From NCBI GenBank assembly GCA_017547245.1, contig JAFYQD010000003.1, positions 124,001-188,000 of the forward strand: DNA of 64,000 nucleotides. The letters are read 5' to 3'. Shown in pieces: positions 1-8,175 of the stretch. This stretch comes from Oscillospiraceae bacterium. Its GTDB lineage: Bacteria; Bacillota; Clostridia; Oscillospirales; Ruminococcaceae. Positions within the stretch are counted from its first letter, which is position 1, and each line of letters starts with the position of its first letter. The notes under the pieces were generated by a model. That model made no database searches. It worked only from the letters and a program-made list of their open reading frames with translations, and was not told where the DNA came from. The translations under genes and the position numbers were made by a program.

Positions 1-1325
1 TCATCGGCGGCGGCGGTTCGGGTTCTTCGGCCGCCATTGAAGCCCACGAAGCCGGCGCAAAGGTTATGATTGTTACCAAGCTGCGCATCGGCGACGCCAA
101 CACCATGATGGCCGAAGGCGGCATTCAGGCTGCCGACAAGGAAAACGACTCGCCTGCCCAGCACTATCTGGACGTAATGGGCGGCGGCCACTATGCCAAC
201 ATTCCCGAACTGGTACGCAAGCTGGTTATGGACGGCCCCAAGAGCATCAAGTGGCTGAACGAACTGGGCGTTGAATTTGACAAGGACAGCGACGGCACCA
301 TGGTTACCACCCATGGCGGCGGCACCAGCCGCAAGCGTATGCATGCCGCTGCCGACTATTCCGGCGCCGAAATTATGCGTACTCTGCGTGACGAAGTGCT
401 CAACCGTGAAATTCCTGTGGTTGACTTTACCGCAGCCATTGAACTGATCAAGGACGAAAACGGCCGCTGTGCCGGTGCTGTTCTGCAGAACATGGAAACC
501 GGCAAGATCCTGATTGCCCGTGCCAAGGCCGTTATTCTGGCCACCGGCGGCGCAGGCCGTATGCACTATCAGGGATTCCCCACCTCCAACCATTACGGCG
601 CCACCGCCGACGGTCTGGTTCTGGGTTACCGTGCCGGTGCCAAGCTGCTGTATCAGGATACCCTGCAGTACCATCCCACCGGTGTTGCTTTCCCTGCACA
701 GATTTTTGGCGCACTGGTAACCGAAAAGGTTCGTTCCATGGGCGCAAAGCTGATCAACAGCGAGGGCGAAGCCTACATCCATCCCCTGGAAACCCGTGAC
801 GTAAATGCTGCCGGTGTTATCCGTGAATGCAGCACCAACGGCAAGGGTGTAGATACCGGTATGGGTAAGGCCGTTTGGCTGGACACCCCCATGATCGATA
901 TGATCCATGGCGAAGGCACTCTGGAAAAGCGTCTGCCTGCCATGCTGCGCATGTACATGAAGTACGACATCGACATCCGCAAGGTACCTATCCTGATTTA
1001 CCCCACCCTGCATTATCAGAACGGCGGTCTGGAAATCAACGACAAGGACGAAACCTGCGTACCCGGCCTGTATGTTGCCGGTGAAGCTGCCGGCGGTATT
1101 CATGGCAGAAACCGTTTGATGGGCAACTCACTTCTTGATATAATAGTATTTGGCCGCAACGCCGGTCAGGTGGCTGCCGAAGCAGTAAAGACTGTAGAAG
1201 TAGGCAAGCTGAACCTGAACCATGTTGATGAATATGCCGCCGAACTGGCTAAGGCCGGTATCAGCAGCGATATGGTTTCGCCCAAGCTGCTGCCCAACTA
1301 TGCCAACGGTCGCAAAGCCATCTGA
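1..1325 (+). CDS. Fumarate reductase/succinate dehydrogenase-type flavoprotein, 5' end outside window
   Basis: The reading frame is open from base 3 with no start codon in view, so the gene begins upstream. The first visible residues form the Gly-rich FAD loop (GGGGSGSSAA), so only a short stretch, or an additional N-terminal domain, is missing. Later hallmarks are a YHPTG substrate-site motif near base 670 and the C-terminal FAD signature GEAAGGIHGRNRLMGNS near 1080-1130. The family reduces fumarate to succinate, or the reverse, with covalent or bound FAD. The protein stops soon after the FAD domain, so the helical C-terminal domain of classical FrdA/SdhA seems absent. The next gene, 88 bases on, is a carrier of the aspartate:alanine exchanger family, which fits fumarate respiration or succinate production. 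A related FAD-dependent fumarate or urocanate reductase is possible. Confidence 0.85.
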   Translation, partial: IGGGGSGSSAAIEAHEAGAKVMIVTKLRIGDANTMMAEGGIQAADKENDSPAQHYLDVMGGGHYANIPELVRKLVMDGPKSIKWLNELGVEFDKDSDGTMVTTHGGGTSRKRMHAAADYSGAEIMRTLRDEVLNREIPVVDFTAAIELIKDENGRCAGAVLQNMETGKILIARAKAVILATGGAGRMHYQGFPTSNHYGATADGLVLGYRAGAKLLYQDTLQYHPTGVAFPAQIFGALVTEKVRSMGAKLINSEGEAYIHPLETRDVNAAGVIRECSTNGKGVDTGMGKAVWLDTPMIDMIHGEGTLEKRLPAMLRMYMKYDIDIRKVPILIYPTLHYQNGGLEINDKDETCVPGLYVAGEAAGGIHGRNRLMGNSLLDIIVFGRNAGQVAAEAVKTVEVGKLNLNHVDEYAAELAKAGISSDMVSPKLLPNYANGRKAI

Positions 1326-1348
1326 CATTTCGTTTATTTTTAGCGCCT

Positions 1349-1381
1349 TTCTTCCCGGAGGTTCGTTTACTCCGGGAAGAA
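1349..1381 (+). other. Intercistronic stem-loop between flavoprotein and carrier genes
   Basis: A perfect 12-bp stem (TTCTTCCCGGAG with its complement) encloses a 9-base loop. No T-run follows on either strand, so it is not a standard terminator. It may stabilise or partly separate the two messages of this gene pair. Confidence 0.5.
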
Positions 1382-1413
1382 GTACGTGTTGTTATGTATG
1401 GAGGTAAAACAAT

Positions 1414-2640
1414 ATGACTCTCGGTAGTATTTTTTCGGTAACCGGGATCGGATTCATGATGTTCTGTGTGTTTATTGTTGCCGCACTGGGCTATGCATTG
1501 GGCCGTATCACCGTAAAGGGCGTTAACCTGGGTACCGCAGGTGTGTTTATCGTTGCACTGCTGTTTGGCTGCTTCTTCTTCAATCCTCTGCAGGCACAGC
1601 TGATGAATGCCGGCGCCACCTATGTCAGCAACGCTCTTAAGATTCTGGAAAATCTGGGCCTGATGCTTTTTGTAACCGCAGTAGGTTTCATTGCCGGTCC
1701 CAACTTCTTTGCAGGTCTTAAAAAGAACTTTAAGTCCTACATCCTGCTGGGTGCAGCCATCATCATTTCGGGCGCTCTGGCCTGCATTTTCTGCATCGTA
1801 GCATTTGACTGCAATGCCTCTATGGCTGTTGGTATTCTGTCCGGTGCTCTCACCTCCACCCCTGCCTTCTCGGCAGCAAAGGAAACCGTTCAGGTTATTG
1901 CCGAAACCCCCGAAATGGCAATCGAACTGGAAAACATGGTAACTGTAGGCCATGGCATTGCCTATCTGTTTGGTGTGGTAGGTGTTGTACTGTTTGTACA
2001 GCTGATCCCCAAATTCACCAAGGCCAACATGGCTGAAGAACGTGCCAAGCTGGTTGTAGCCAGCGACGGCAGCCGCAAGGAAATTGACCACAGCAAGCTG
2101 ATCAACATTGATGGCTTTGGCTTTGCCGCCTTTGCATTGGCTGTTGTTGTGGGCATTCTGCTTGGCGGTATCAAGATTCCCATGGGTAACTCCAGCTTCT
2201 CGCTGGGCACCACCGGCGGTACTCTGCTGGCTTCGCTGGTAATTGCCCACTTTGGCAAGATTGGCAAACTGAGCATGCATGTTGAAATTGGCGTACTGAA
2301 GGTATTCCGTGAACTGGGCCTGATGCTGTTCCTGATTGGCGCAGGCATCCCCGGCGGCGCACATTTTGTGGAATATTTCGCCCCCGAATATTTCTTCTAC
2401 GGCGTTATTATGACCATCGTTCCCATGATTGTAGGCTATATTATTGCCAGCAAGGTGCTGCGTCTGCCCATGCTGAACAACCTGGGCTCCATCACCGGCG
2501 GCATGACCTCTACCCCTGCTCTGGGCACCCTGATCAACGTATCCGGCACCGACGATGTAGCTTCTGCCTACGCAGCAACCTATCCTGTTGCACTGGTTCT
2601 GGTTGTACTGGTTTCCCAGTTCATCATCCTGCTGTTCTAA
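1414..2640 (+). CDS. Aspartate:alanine exchanger (AAE) family carrier, compact form
   Basis: This 408-residue, very hydrophobic protein has two homologous membrane halves, each with a GLMLF segment (LENLGLMLFVTAVGFIAG near residue 85, LGLMLFLIGAGIPGG near 300) and a T-S-T-P-A motif (near residues 150 and 365). That is the duplicated Asp-Al exchanger architecture. Known AAE members exchange aspartate for alanine or export succinate (SucE of Corynebacterium). The usual TrkA-C domains between the halves are replaced by a loop of about 40 residues (roughly 195-235). A GGAGG site lies 9 bases before the ATG. The position just after a fumarate-reductase-type flavoprotein gene makes dicarboxylate, perhaps succinate, transport the best guess. 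The substrate is inference. Confidence 0.8.
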   Translation: MTLGSIFSVTGIGFMMFCVFIVAALGYALGRITVKGVNLGTAGVFIVALLFGCFFFNPLQAQLMNAGATYVSNALKILENLGLMLFVTAVGFIAGPNFFAGLKKNFKSYILLGAAIIISGALACIFCIVAFDCNASMAVGILSGALTSTPAFSAAKETVQVIAETPEMAIELENMVTVGHGIAYLFGVVGVVLFVQLIPKFTKANMAEERAKLVVASDGSRKEIDHSKLINIDGFGFAAFALAVVVGILLGGIKIPMGNSSFSLGTTGGTLLASLVIAHFGKIGKLSMHVEIGVLKVFRELGLMLFLIGAGIPGGAHFVEYFAPEYFFYGVIMTIVPMIVGYIIASKVLRLPMLNNLGSITGGMTSTPALGTLINVSGTDDVASAYAATYPVALVLVVLVSQFIILLF

Positions 2641-2663
2641 GCAGACCACAAGATACATAAAAA

Positions 2664-2697
2664 GGACAGGCGTGTGCCATATGGCACACGCCTGTTT
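2664..2697 (+). terminator. Intrinsic terminator after the carrier gene
   Basis: A 12-bp GC-rich stem at 2667-2694 (CAGGCGTGTGCC, loop ATAT) is followed by TTTT. It lies 25 bases after the carrier stop codon. Confidence 0.85.
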
Positions 2698-2714
2698 TGC
2701 GTTATTGGACAAGC

Positions 2715-2751
2715 AAACTGCCCCGACCTTTGTCGGTCGGGGCAGTTTTTT
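2715..2751 (-). terminator. Intrinsic terminator of the LRR surface protein gene (repeat family copy 1)
   Basis: A 14-bp stem AAACTGCCCCGACC/GGTCGGGGCAGTTT with a 6-base loop has A/T tracts on both sides, so it can work in both directions. It lies just after the minus-strand gene ending at 2761. The GCCCCGACC core recurs at 7472 and 16523. Confidence 0.85.
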
Positions 2752-2760
2752 GTGTTTGGA

Positions 2761-5700
2761 TTATTTGTTTACAGAAACTGTGTACTTGAATACGACAGGT
2801 TTTTCGTTTGCGGCCTGGTCGGCATAGGTAACAGCAAACTGCAGAGTGTACTTTTTGCCCTTAACAGCGGTGGCGTTTTCTGCAAAGGAGAGAATACCGG
2901 TTTCGCTGTTATAGGTGAAGGCATCGGTCAGATTGAGCTGTTCAATGCTGCCAATGGCGGGGTTGGGGGCATTTTTCAGGGTTGCTTCAAAATCCAGCTT
3001 AAAGCCGTCGCTGTTCAGGTCTACTGCCGGCTTGGCGGGAGAAACGGTCAGCTTGGGCTTGCCCTGGGTTACCTTGATGGTCAAAGCCTTGCCTTCCAGA
3101 TTCATGGTGCTGTCTTCGGCATTGGTCAGGGTGAGAACAGGAATGACCGAGTAGTTGGTCTTGGTGAGCAGCTGGGCATCGGGCTTGGCCTTCAGCAGAA
3201 GCTTGCCGTTTTCTTCAACCACTACAAACTTGTCGGCATCATTGCCCTGCAGCGAAACACCGCTGATGGTGCCGTTGACCGACTTGAGGGCGGCGGTGAT
3301 GGCCATGGAGGTGTTTTCGCGGTTAAGCACATCGATGGTGCCCTTGGCTGCAATGGTGGCAGCCTTGGTGGCATCGGCTTCCACTACCTTTACGGTAAGG
3401 GAAGTGGTGGAAGTGGCTTCGCCGGCGGTAACACTTACACTGAACTTATAGCTGCCCTTTGCAGTGGGCTTGGTAAGTTTTGCAACCAGCTTGTTGCCTT
3501 CAACCGTTACAACAACGCCGCTTTCGGCTGCCTTGCTGTCGGCAGGAGCAACCGAGATGTTTTGCTGTGCGATGGCGTTGGTGGCATCCTTCCATGCAAG
3601 CTCGATGCAGCCGGTTTCAAAGCTGTACAGGTCTTTGTGACCGTTCAGCTGGATGGCCTTGCCCACAAGAGCAAGGGCAGGTGAGCCGGTTTTAACGCTC
3701 ATGGAGTAGGGAATCAAGACGGGTTCGGCCCAGTTGGGGTCACGCAGATAGATGCTGGCCTTGCTGGACTTATCCAGGGCCTCTTCGTTGCGGGTGATGA
3801 AGAAAATGTCATCGCCGTACTGGCCGCCCAGGATGTAGTTGTCGGTACCCTGCAGGGCAACAACGGTTTCGCCATCGGGAGTGTAGGGAACCTTGTTGAC
3901 GATGAAACCAAAGGTTGCCTCGTTGATATTGGCAGAGGGATAGAAGACGCCGGCCTTGGAAGTAAGGGCAACGGCAGGGGCCTTCTTTTCGGCGCTTACG
4001 CTGAACTTGATTTCGATGGGCTTGCGGTAGCCTTCCAGCCAAATCTTCAGAATACCGGCGGTGTCGGGCTTTTTGGGAATGCCGTTTTCAAAGACGGGAA
4101 CAAGGCTGATGTTGTCAACATTGATGACATCGGCATCATCATAAGTGAGTGCGAAGTCACAGTCAACCAACTCGATGTCTACAATATCAGCAATGTTTTT
4201 GGGCAGGGTGATGTTCAGCTTGGAGAGAGCATCCAGATAGAAGTAGTTGAGTTTTGCAGCCTGCTTGGCAGAAATTTTGATGGCAGGCTCTTCCACCTTG
4301 ATGGTCAGGGGGAAGGAGTGGGTGATGTTGTCGGCGGTGCCTTCGGTGGTAACTTCAAGGTTCAGCTTATAGCTGCCCTTCTTGACGCTTTCCACATTTT
4401 CAGCAATGGTGGCCAGATAGTCGCCGCTGTCAAGCTGCTCGACTGCGAAGTTTTCGGCACCCTTACCGCTGAGAACAGGCTGTCCAATGATGGGGAAATC
4501 GGGATTGAAATCAATCCGGAAGGTGGCCTTTTCACTTTCGTCACGGATAAGCCAGCCGTTGATGGTAAGGTTCTTGGTGGAAACAGAGGGGTTGGCATCC
4601 TTGATGCGGATGGGAATGTACTGATCGTCAATTTTATCGTAGTTGATGGCGGTCAGAGAGATGATGGCTTCGCCTTCACTCTTCATGGTGTAAGGAACGG
4701 AGAATCTGCCGTTACCCTCATCCTTTACTTTGCCAAGGGCAAGTACCTTGGGGTTGCTGCTGACAACGGTGGGCAGCTTGGTATAATTGCTTACCGTAAA
4801 GTTAAGCACGCCGCTGCCGGTCTGCAGCACGCCATCGTGGCAATCTTCATCCATATTCATGGTGAAACCACTAAGACCGGTGATTACCATATTGGGATGG
4901 TCGGCAACAGCTTCCATGCCGAAAATAAGGTTTGTGACCAGATGGCCGTTTTGTCCCTTTATAAAAATTTCGGTACGGCCAATGTTTTTGATGGTGTAGG
5001 GAACGGTAAAGCTGTCGTCGCCGTTGTCGACCACATTGCCGAGAACAAAGTCCTTGTTGGAGCTTTTCAGAATAGGCATGAAGTCGTAGTTTTCAACGGT
5101 AAAGGTGATATTGCCCGACTGGGGATTGCCGGAGAAGAAGATATCATAGAAGCCTTCGGGGTCTTCGGCAGGGGCAAAGCCGGTAACCTCGGTTACGGCA
5201 ACAACGGGTTCTTCAATAGCAACATACATAACAAGGTAATAGTCGTTGCTGGCGGTGCCGTTATAGGCGGTGATGGTAATTTCGGTGTCTTCATCGCCGC
5301 CCTTGATGGTATAGGGCACGGTGTAGGTGCCGTCATTGTTGTCGACCACCTTGCCAAGGGCAATTGCATTGGTGTTGCTGCTTTTTACGGTGGGCAGCTT
5401 GGTGCTGTGGTCTACCGCAAAGGTGATGGTACCTTCATAGGTGTTGTAGTTGCCTATATAAAAGTCTTCAGATTCGATGTATTCAAAGCTGCTGACAGAA
5501 ACATCGCTGATGGTGGGGCGAACAGCGTCTGCAGGCAGTACGGTAACCTTGCAAACAGCCAAAACTGTATTGTCATCGCCAATTGCCAAAACATAACCTG
5601 TTCCGGGTTCCTCAGCATACACCAATCCGTTGGGATCAACCATGATGGCGGTGTAGTTACTGTGCCAACCCCAGTCAACGGTGTCGGTCAAATCTATGTA

Positions 5701-7248
5701 GTCATATGCTTCCATTTGGAAGCATTCGCCTTGTTCCAAGGTGAGATTATAGGCATTCAGCGCAATACGGTTTGGGATGCCGAGATCATTGTCACCGCCG
5801 GGGGTGTTACCACCGCCGCCGGGAATGTTGCCGCCACCGGGTCCTTCAGGCACGGAAAGAACATTTTCTACCTTGCAATAAATGTAGGGTTCTTCCTGAA
5901 CCACGATCATATCATAGTTGCCGGCAGGCAGCTGCATTTGGTTTCTGGTTTCAATATAGGGATAGAACTCGGTGGTTTTTGCCCACCAAAGCTTAAAGCT
6001 GCCTTCGGAATCAGAGCCGTAGCGGCGGTCGTTGTCGTATACATTGGGGTCAGAGCTGACAGTAGTGGCATAGTATCGGGGTTTTTCCCCTTGGCTGATC
6101 AGTTCGTAATGAATGGTACCGTTGTCAACATCAAAGGCTTCTGGAATGACGAAATGGAGGCTGAAGCCATGCTGACCCCAATCGGCTTCTTCGGTTTCCA
6201 CATAAGGGATGTCGTCAACAAATTCAAAGGTGAAGGTGTCAAACTCTTCAACAATGCGTCCGTTATCGGTTTCAAGGTAGAAATATGCTTCATAGGTACC
6301 GGCTTCTGCGCCACAATCTTCAAAAACAAAGGTATATTCATTATCGGTAACATTGTTGGCAGTTGTTCTTGCATTATTGGTGATGTGGGTTTTGGTATTG
6401 GTATACTGAACGGTGAGTTCATAGTCACGGCAGTTGCGCAGGTTGTTAAAAGTGACAAAGAAGGGTCGGTCATTGCCAATGGCGTAATAAACGGGTTCAA
6501 CAGAATAAGAGATATCTCCCAGAAGCTGCTTTTGGGTAGTGCTTTCGATCCAGTAGGGGTTATTTTCAAGGAAAGAAGCAGGCAGTTTGTCTGCGGTAAT
6601 TTCGGAAGCAGGGATCTGGTTGCCCGTCAAATCCAGGGCCTTCAGCTTGGTAAGGGCCGAGAGGTCGGGCATTTCGGTCAGGTTGTTATCATTCAGGTAG
6701 ATCTCTTCCAGATTGGTAAGGCCCTCAAGAGTTTCGGTGCCGGGGCCAAAGAAATCGCCAAAATTAAAATCCATACCGTTGATGCGCAGTGTTTTCAGGT
6801 TGGTCAGAACATCCAGACCCTTCAAAGACGGCATGCAATCGTAAGAAAAATAGGATACAATGGAAATTTCGGTAACACGGGCAATTTCTTCGTTGGTAAG
6901 ATAAGATTCAACGTCAGATTTGCCCACGGCAGCGGTAACTGCCTTCCAAAGATCATAAACGAACTCGCTGGCAACATGACCGTTTTCAAGGTCATAGGCA
7001 AGCAGCTCTATGTCGCTTTCTTCTTCAGCAGAAGGTTCCTCTGCAGGTTCTTCCACAGGGGGTTCCTCTTCTTCGGGTTCGGTCAATACAGGTTCTTCCT
7101 CTGCGGAAGATTCGGTGTCTTCCACAGCGATAAATTCCTCGGAAAGTTCGATGGGTTCGGTTGCGGGTTGGTCTGCAAACACGGCCATGCTCAGCGAACT
7201 GAAGCAGAACAGGACGGCCAGCAGGAGAGAAATGATGCGCTTAAACAT
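2761..7248 (-). CDS. Secreted leucine-rich-repeat / Ig-like multidomain surface protein
   Basis: The 1,495-residue protein opens with a Sec signal peptide (basic MFKR, hydrophobic core, cleavage near VFA-DQ, about residue 26) and an acidic Glu/Pro linker (about 40-85). LRRs follow at about 122-220, with units such as LTNLEEIYLNDNNLTEMP. A Gly/Pro-rich hinge lies near 470-487 and a Big_2-like domain near 489-575. Three homologous modules then start near residues 600, 710 and 812, each with a VVSSN...LGKV..(N)DGT(Y/F).VPYT(I/M)K pattern. The rest is beta-sandwich-like repeats to the end (VSVNK). I see no LPXTG, SLH, choline-binding or LysM anchor, so it may be released or held by other means. 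An AAGGAG site supports the ATG. Such proteins usually bind host or microbial ligands; the ligand here is unknown. Confidence 0.85.
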   Translation of the reverse strand: MFKRIISLLLAVLFCFSSLSMAVFADQPATEPIELSEEFIAVEDTESSAEEEPVLTEPEEEEPPVEEPAEEPSAEEESDIELLAYDLENGHVASEFVYDLWKAVTAAVGKSDVESYLTNEEIARVTEISIVSYFSYDCMPSLKGLDVLTNLKTLRINGMDFNFGDFFGPGTETLEGLTNLEEIYLNDNNLTEMPDLSALTKLKALDLTGNQIPASEITADKLPASFLENNPYWIESTTQKQLLGDISYSVEPVYYAIGNDRPFFVTFNNLRNCRDYELTVQYTNTKTHITNNARTTANNVTDNEYTFVFEDCGAEAGTYEAYFYLETDNGRIVEEFDTFTFEFVDDIPYVETEEADWGQHGFSLHFVIPEAFDVDNGTIHYELISQGEKPRYYATTVSSDPNVYDNDRRYGSDSEGSFKLWWAKTTEFYPYIETRNQMQLPAGNYDMIVVQEEPYIYCKVENVLSVPEGPGGGNIPGGGGNTPGGDNDLGIPNRIALNAYNLTLEQGECFQMEAYDYIDLTDTVDWGWHSNYTAIMVDPNGLVYAEEPGTGYVLAIGDDNTVLAVCKVTVLPADAVRPTISDVSVSSFEYIESEDFYIGNYNTYEGTITFAVDHSTKLPTVKSSNTNAIALGKVVDNNDGTYTVPYTIKGGDEDTEITITAYNGTASNDYYLVMYVAIEEPVVAVTEVTGFAPAEDPEGFYDIFFSGNPQSGNITFTVENYDFMPILKSSNKDFVLGNVVDNGDDSFTVPYTIKNIGRTEIFIKGQNGHLVTNLIFGMEAVADHPNMVITGLSGFTMNMDEDCHDGVLQTGSGVLNFTVSNYTKLPTVVSSNPKVLALGKVKDEGNGRFSVPYTMKSEGEAIISLTAINYDKIDDQYIPIRIKDANPSVSTKNLTINGWLIRDESEKATFRIDFNPDFPIIGQPVLSGKGAENFAVEQLDSGDYLATIAENVESVKKGSYKLNLEVTTEGTADNITHSFPLTIKVEEPAIKISAKQAAKLNYFYLDALSKLNITLPKNIADIVDIELVDCDFALTYDDADVINVDNISLVPVFENGIPKKPDTAGILKIWLEGYRKPIEIKFSVSAEKKAPAVALTSKAGVFYPSANINEATFGFIVNKVPYTPDGETVVALQGTDNYILGGQYGDDIFFITRNEEALDKSSKASIYLRDPNWAEPVLIPYSMSVKTGSPALALVGKAIQLNGHKDLYSFETGCIELAWKDATNAIAQQNISVAPADSKAAESGVVVTVEGNKLVAKLTKPTAKGSYKFSVSVTAGEATSTTSLTVKVVEADATKAATIAAKGTIDVLNRENTSMAITAALKSVNGTISGVSLQGNDADKFVVVEENGKLLLKAKPDAQLLTKTNYSVIPVLTLTNAEDSTMNLEGKALTIKVTQGKPKLTVSPAKPAVDLNSDGFKLDFEATLKNAPNPAIGSIEQLNLTDAFTYNSETGILSFAENATAVKGKKYTLQFAVTYADQAANEKPVVFKYTVSVNK

Positions 7249-7290
7249 GATGCATTCTCCTTTTATTGGTGGTAATTGCTCAACGCTCTA

Positions 7291-7319
7291 ATTTTATCAC
7301 ATTAAAGCAGTAGAAACAA
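7291..7319 (-). promoter_or_regulatory. Candidate promoter of the LRR surface protein gene
   Basis: On the minus strand, TTGTTT and TAAAAT are separated by 17 bases, about 45 bases upstream of the start codon. The -10 is good and the -35 is weak. Confidence 0.4.
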
Positions 7320-7375
7320 CTGTATGTGGAGTGAAAACAAAAAGAAAACTCTCTGTTCAAATATTCTTTGTGGTT

Positions 7376-7450
7376 GTCATTCTGAGGCAAAGCCGAAGAA
7401 TCCTGTGTCGCAGCCTTAGTCAAAAGATTCTTCGCTGCGCTCAGAATGAC
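7376..7450. repeat. Imperfect inverted repeat, candidate dispersed palindromic (MITE-like) element
   Basis: The outer arms are a perfect 11-bp inverted pair (GTCATTCTGAG at 7376-7386, CTCAGAATGAC at 7440-7450). Inner arms CGAAGAATC (7394-7402) and GATTCTTCG (7426-7434) also pair, leaving a 23-base centre. It lies in the gap between two surface protein genes and has no coding content. Palindromes of this GTCATTCTGAG...CGAAGAATC type are known as dispersed repeats in many bacterial genomes. Mobility here is inference. Confidence 0.7.
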
Positions 7451-7471
7451 GGCTTGTGCCGCTATACGCAA

Positions 7472-7503
7472 AATCGCCCCGACCTACAAAGGTCGGGGCG
7501 ATT
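7472..7503 (-). terminator. Intrinsic terminator of the adhesin operon (repeat family copy 2)
   Basis: A 13-bp stem AATCGCCCCGACC/GGTCGGGGCGATT with a 6-base loop is followed on the minus strand by a short T-rich stretch. The flanking TTGTTTGTGTGT and the AAGCT...AAAGAAGCTT segment to about 7536 are shared with the copy at 16523. Confidence 0.8.
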
Positions 7504-7587
7504 GTTTGTGTGTGCCAAGCTTTCTTTTAAAAGAAGCTTTTGTTGTCTTTGGCGTCAGCCCAAGAGCTCCGGATTAAGGGGAAAGGT

Positions 7588-8175
7588 TTAGTCCGGGTCT
7601 CTTGTCAGTTTTGTCGCTGACAGATTGCCTTCACCGTCAACACCAACATTCCACGAGTCTTCTACAGCACGATTTGGCAGGCTTTGGATTGCTTCTGCAA
7701 ATACTTCCAGCACCTGACGATAACCGTTCTCTGTGTCCATCTTCAAAGAGATGGACGAGCTGAGCAATTCGGGGGTTTTGGCCATGGAATCAATTGGTGT
7801 TTTGCAGTAATAGATGCCGTCCTTTTCAAACCAGCTTTCGGTATTGTAGGAAATAGTGGGCATTTCAGATGCTTTTTCAACAATATTTCCTTCCGAATCG
7901 ATCCAATAGGATACAAAGCTTACACGGATATAAGCAGGGATGTTTCCCGTATTCTTAACCTGTATGCTGGATTTGGTGTTTGTGGCGGCTTCGCCGCTGG
8001 TAACAGAAGGATTGCCATCTACTGCTTCATAGACCTGGCAGGACACGCTTGCTGTTTCAAAGACATTGACCAAAGGGGAGGTGTGGCGGAACATGAATGC
8101 AACAGCGGTACCGCACAACAGCACAAGAACTACAGAAAGCACAAAGGCGATACGAATCAGTATTCTACGACTCAT
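7588..8175 (-). CDS. TasA/CalY-like (SipW-cognate class) secreted protein, operon gene 3
   Basis: The 195-residue protein has an N-terminal hydrophobic segment (about residues 8-30) ending in AFMFRHTSPLVNVF. Beta-rich sequence follows, with the IQVKNTGNIPAYIRV signature near residues 71-85 that is typical of TasA/camelysin-like proteins and related pilus-like subunits. TasA-type proteins are processed by a SipW-type signal peptidase and form fibres in the matrix. The ATG overlaps the adhesin stop codon as ATGA, and its AGGAGGT site lies inside the adhesin coding sequence, so translation is probably coupled. It may be a minor subunit, cap or anchor for the giant adhesin. No SipW gene is visible in the window. 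Confidence 0.7.
   Translation of the reverse strand: MSRRILIRIAFVLSVVLVLLCGTAVAFMFRHTSPLVNVFETASVSCQVYEAVDGNPSVTSGEAATNTKSSIQVKNTGNIPAYIRVSFVSYWIDSEGNIVEKASEMPTISYNTESWFEKDGIYYCKTPIDSMAKTPELLSSSISLKMDTENGYRQVLEVFAEAIQSLPNRAVEDSWNVGVDGEGNLSATKLTRDPD

Noticed and set aside
4318..7275. 985-codon open frame on the plus strand opposite the LRR protein gene
   Set aside because: It mirrors the codon bias of the minus-strand gene and has low-complexity Gly/Val/Ile-rich content with no recognisable domain. The minus-strand frame has a signal peptide, LRRs and a ribosome site.
7376..7450. Palindrome as an intrinsic terminator
   Set aside because: Its arms are broken by mismatches and no T-run follows; a true terminator lies just beside it at 7472.
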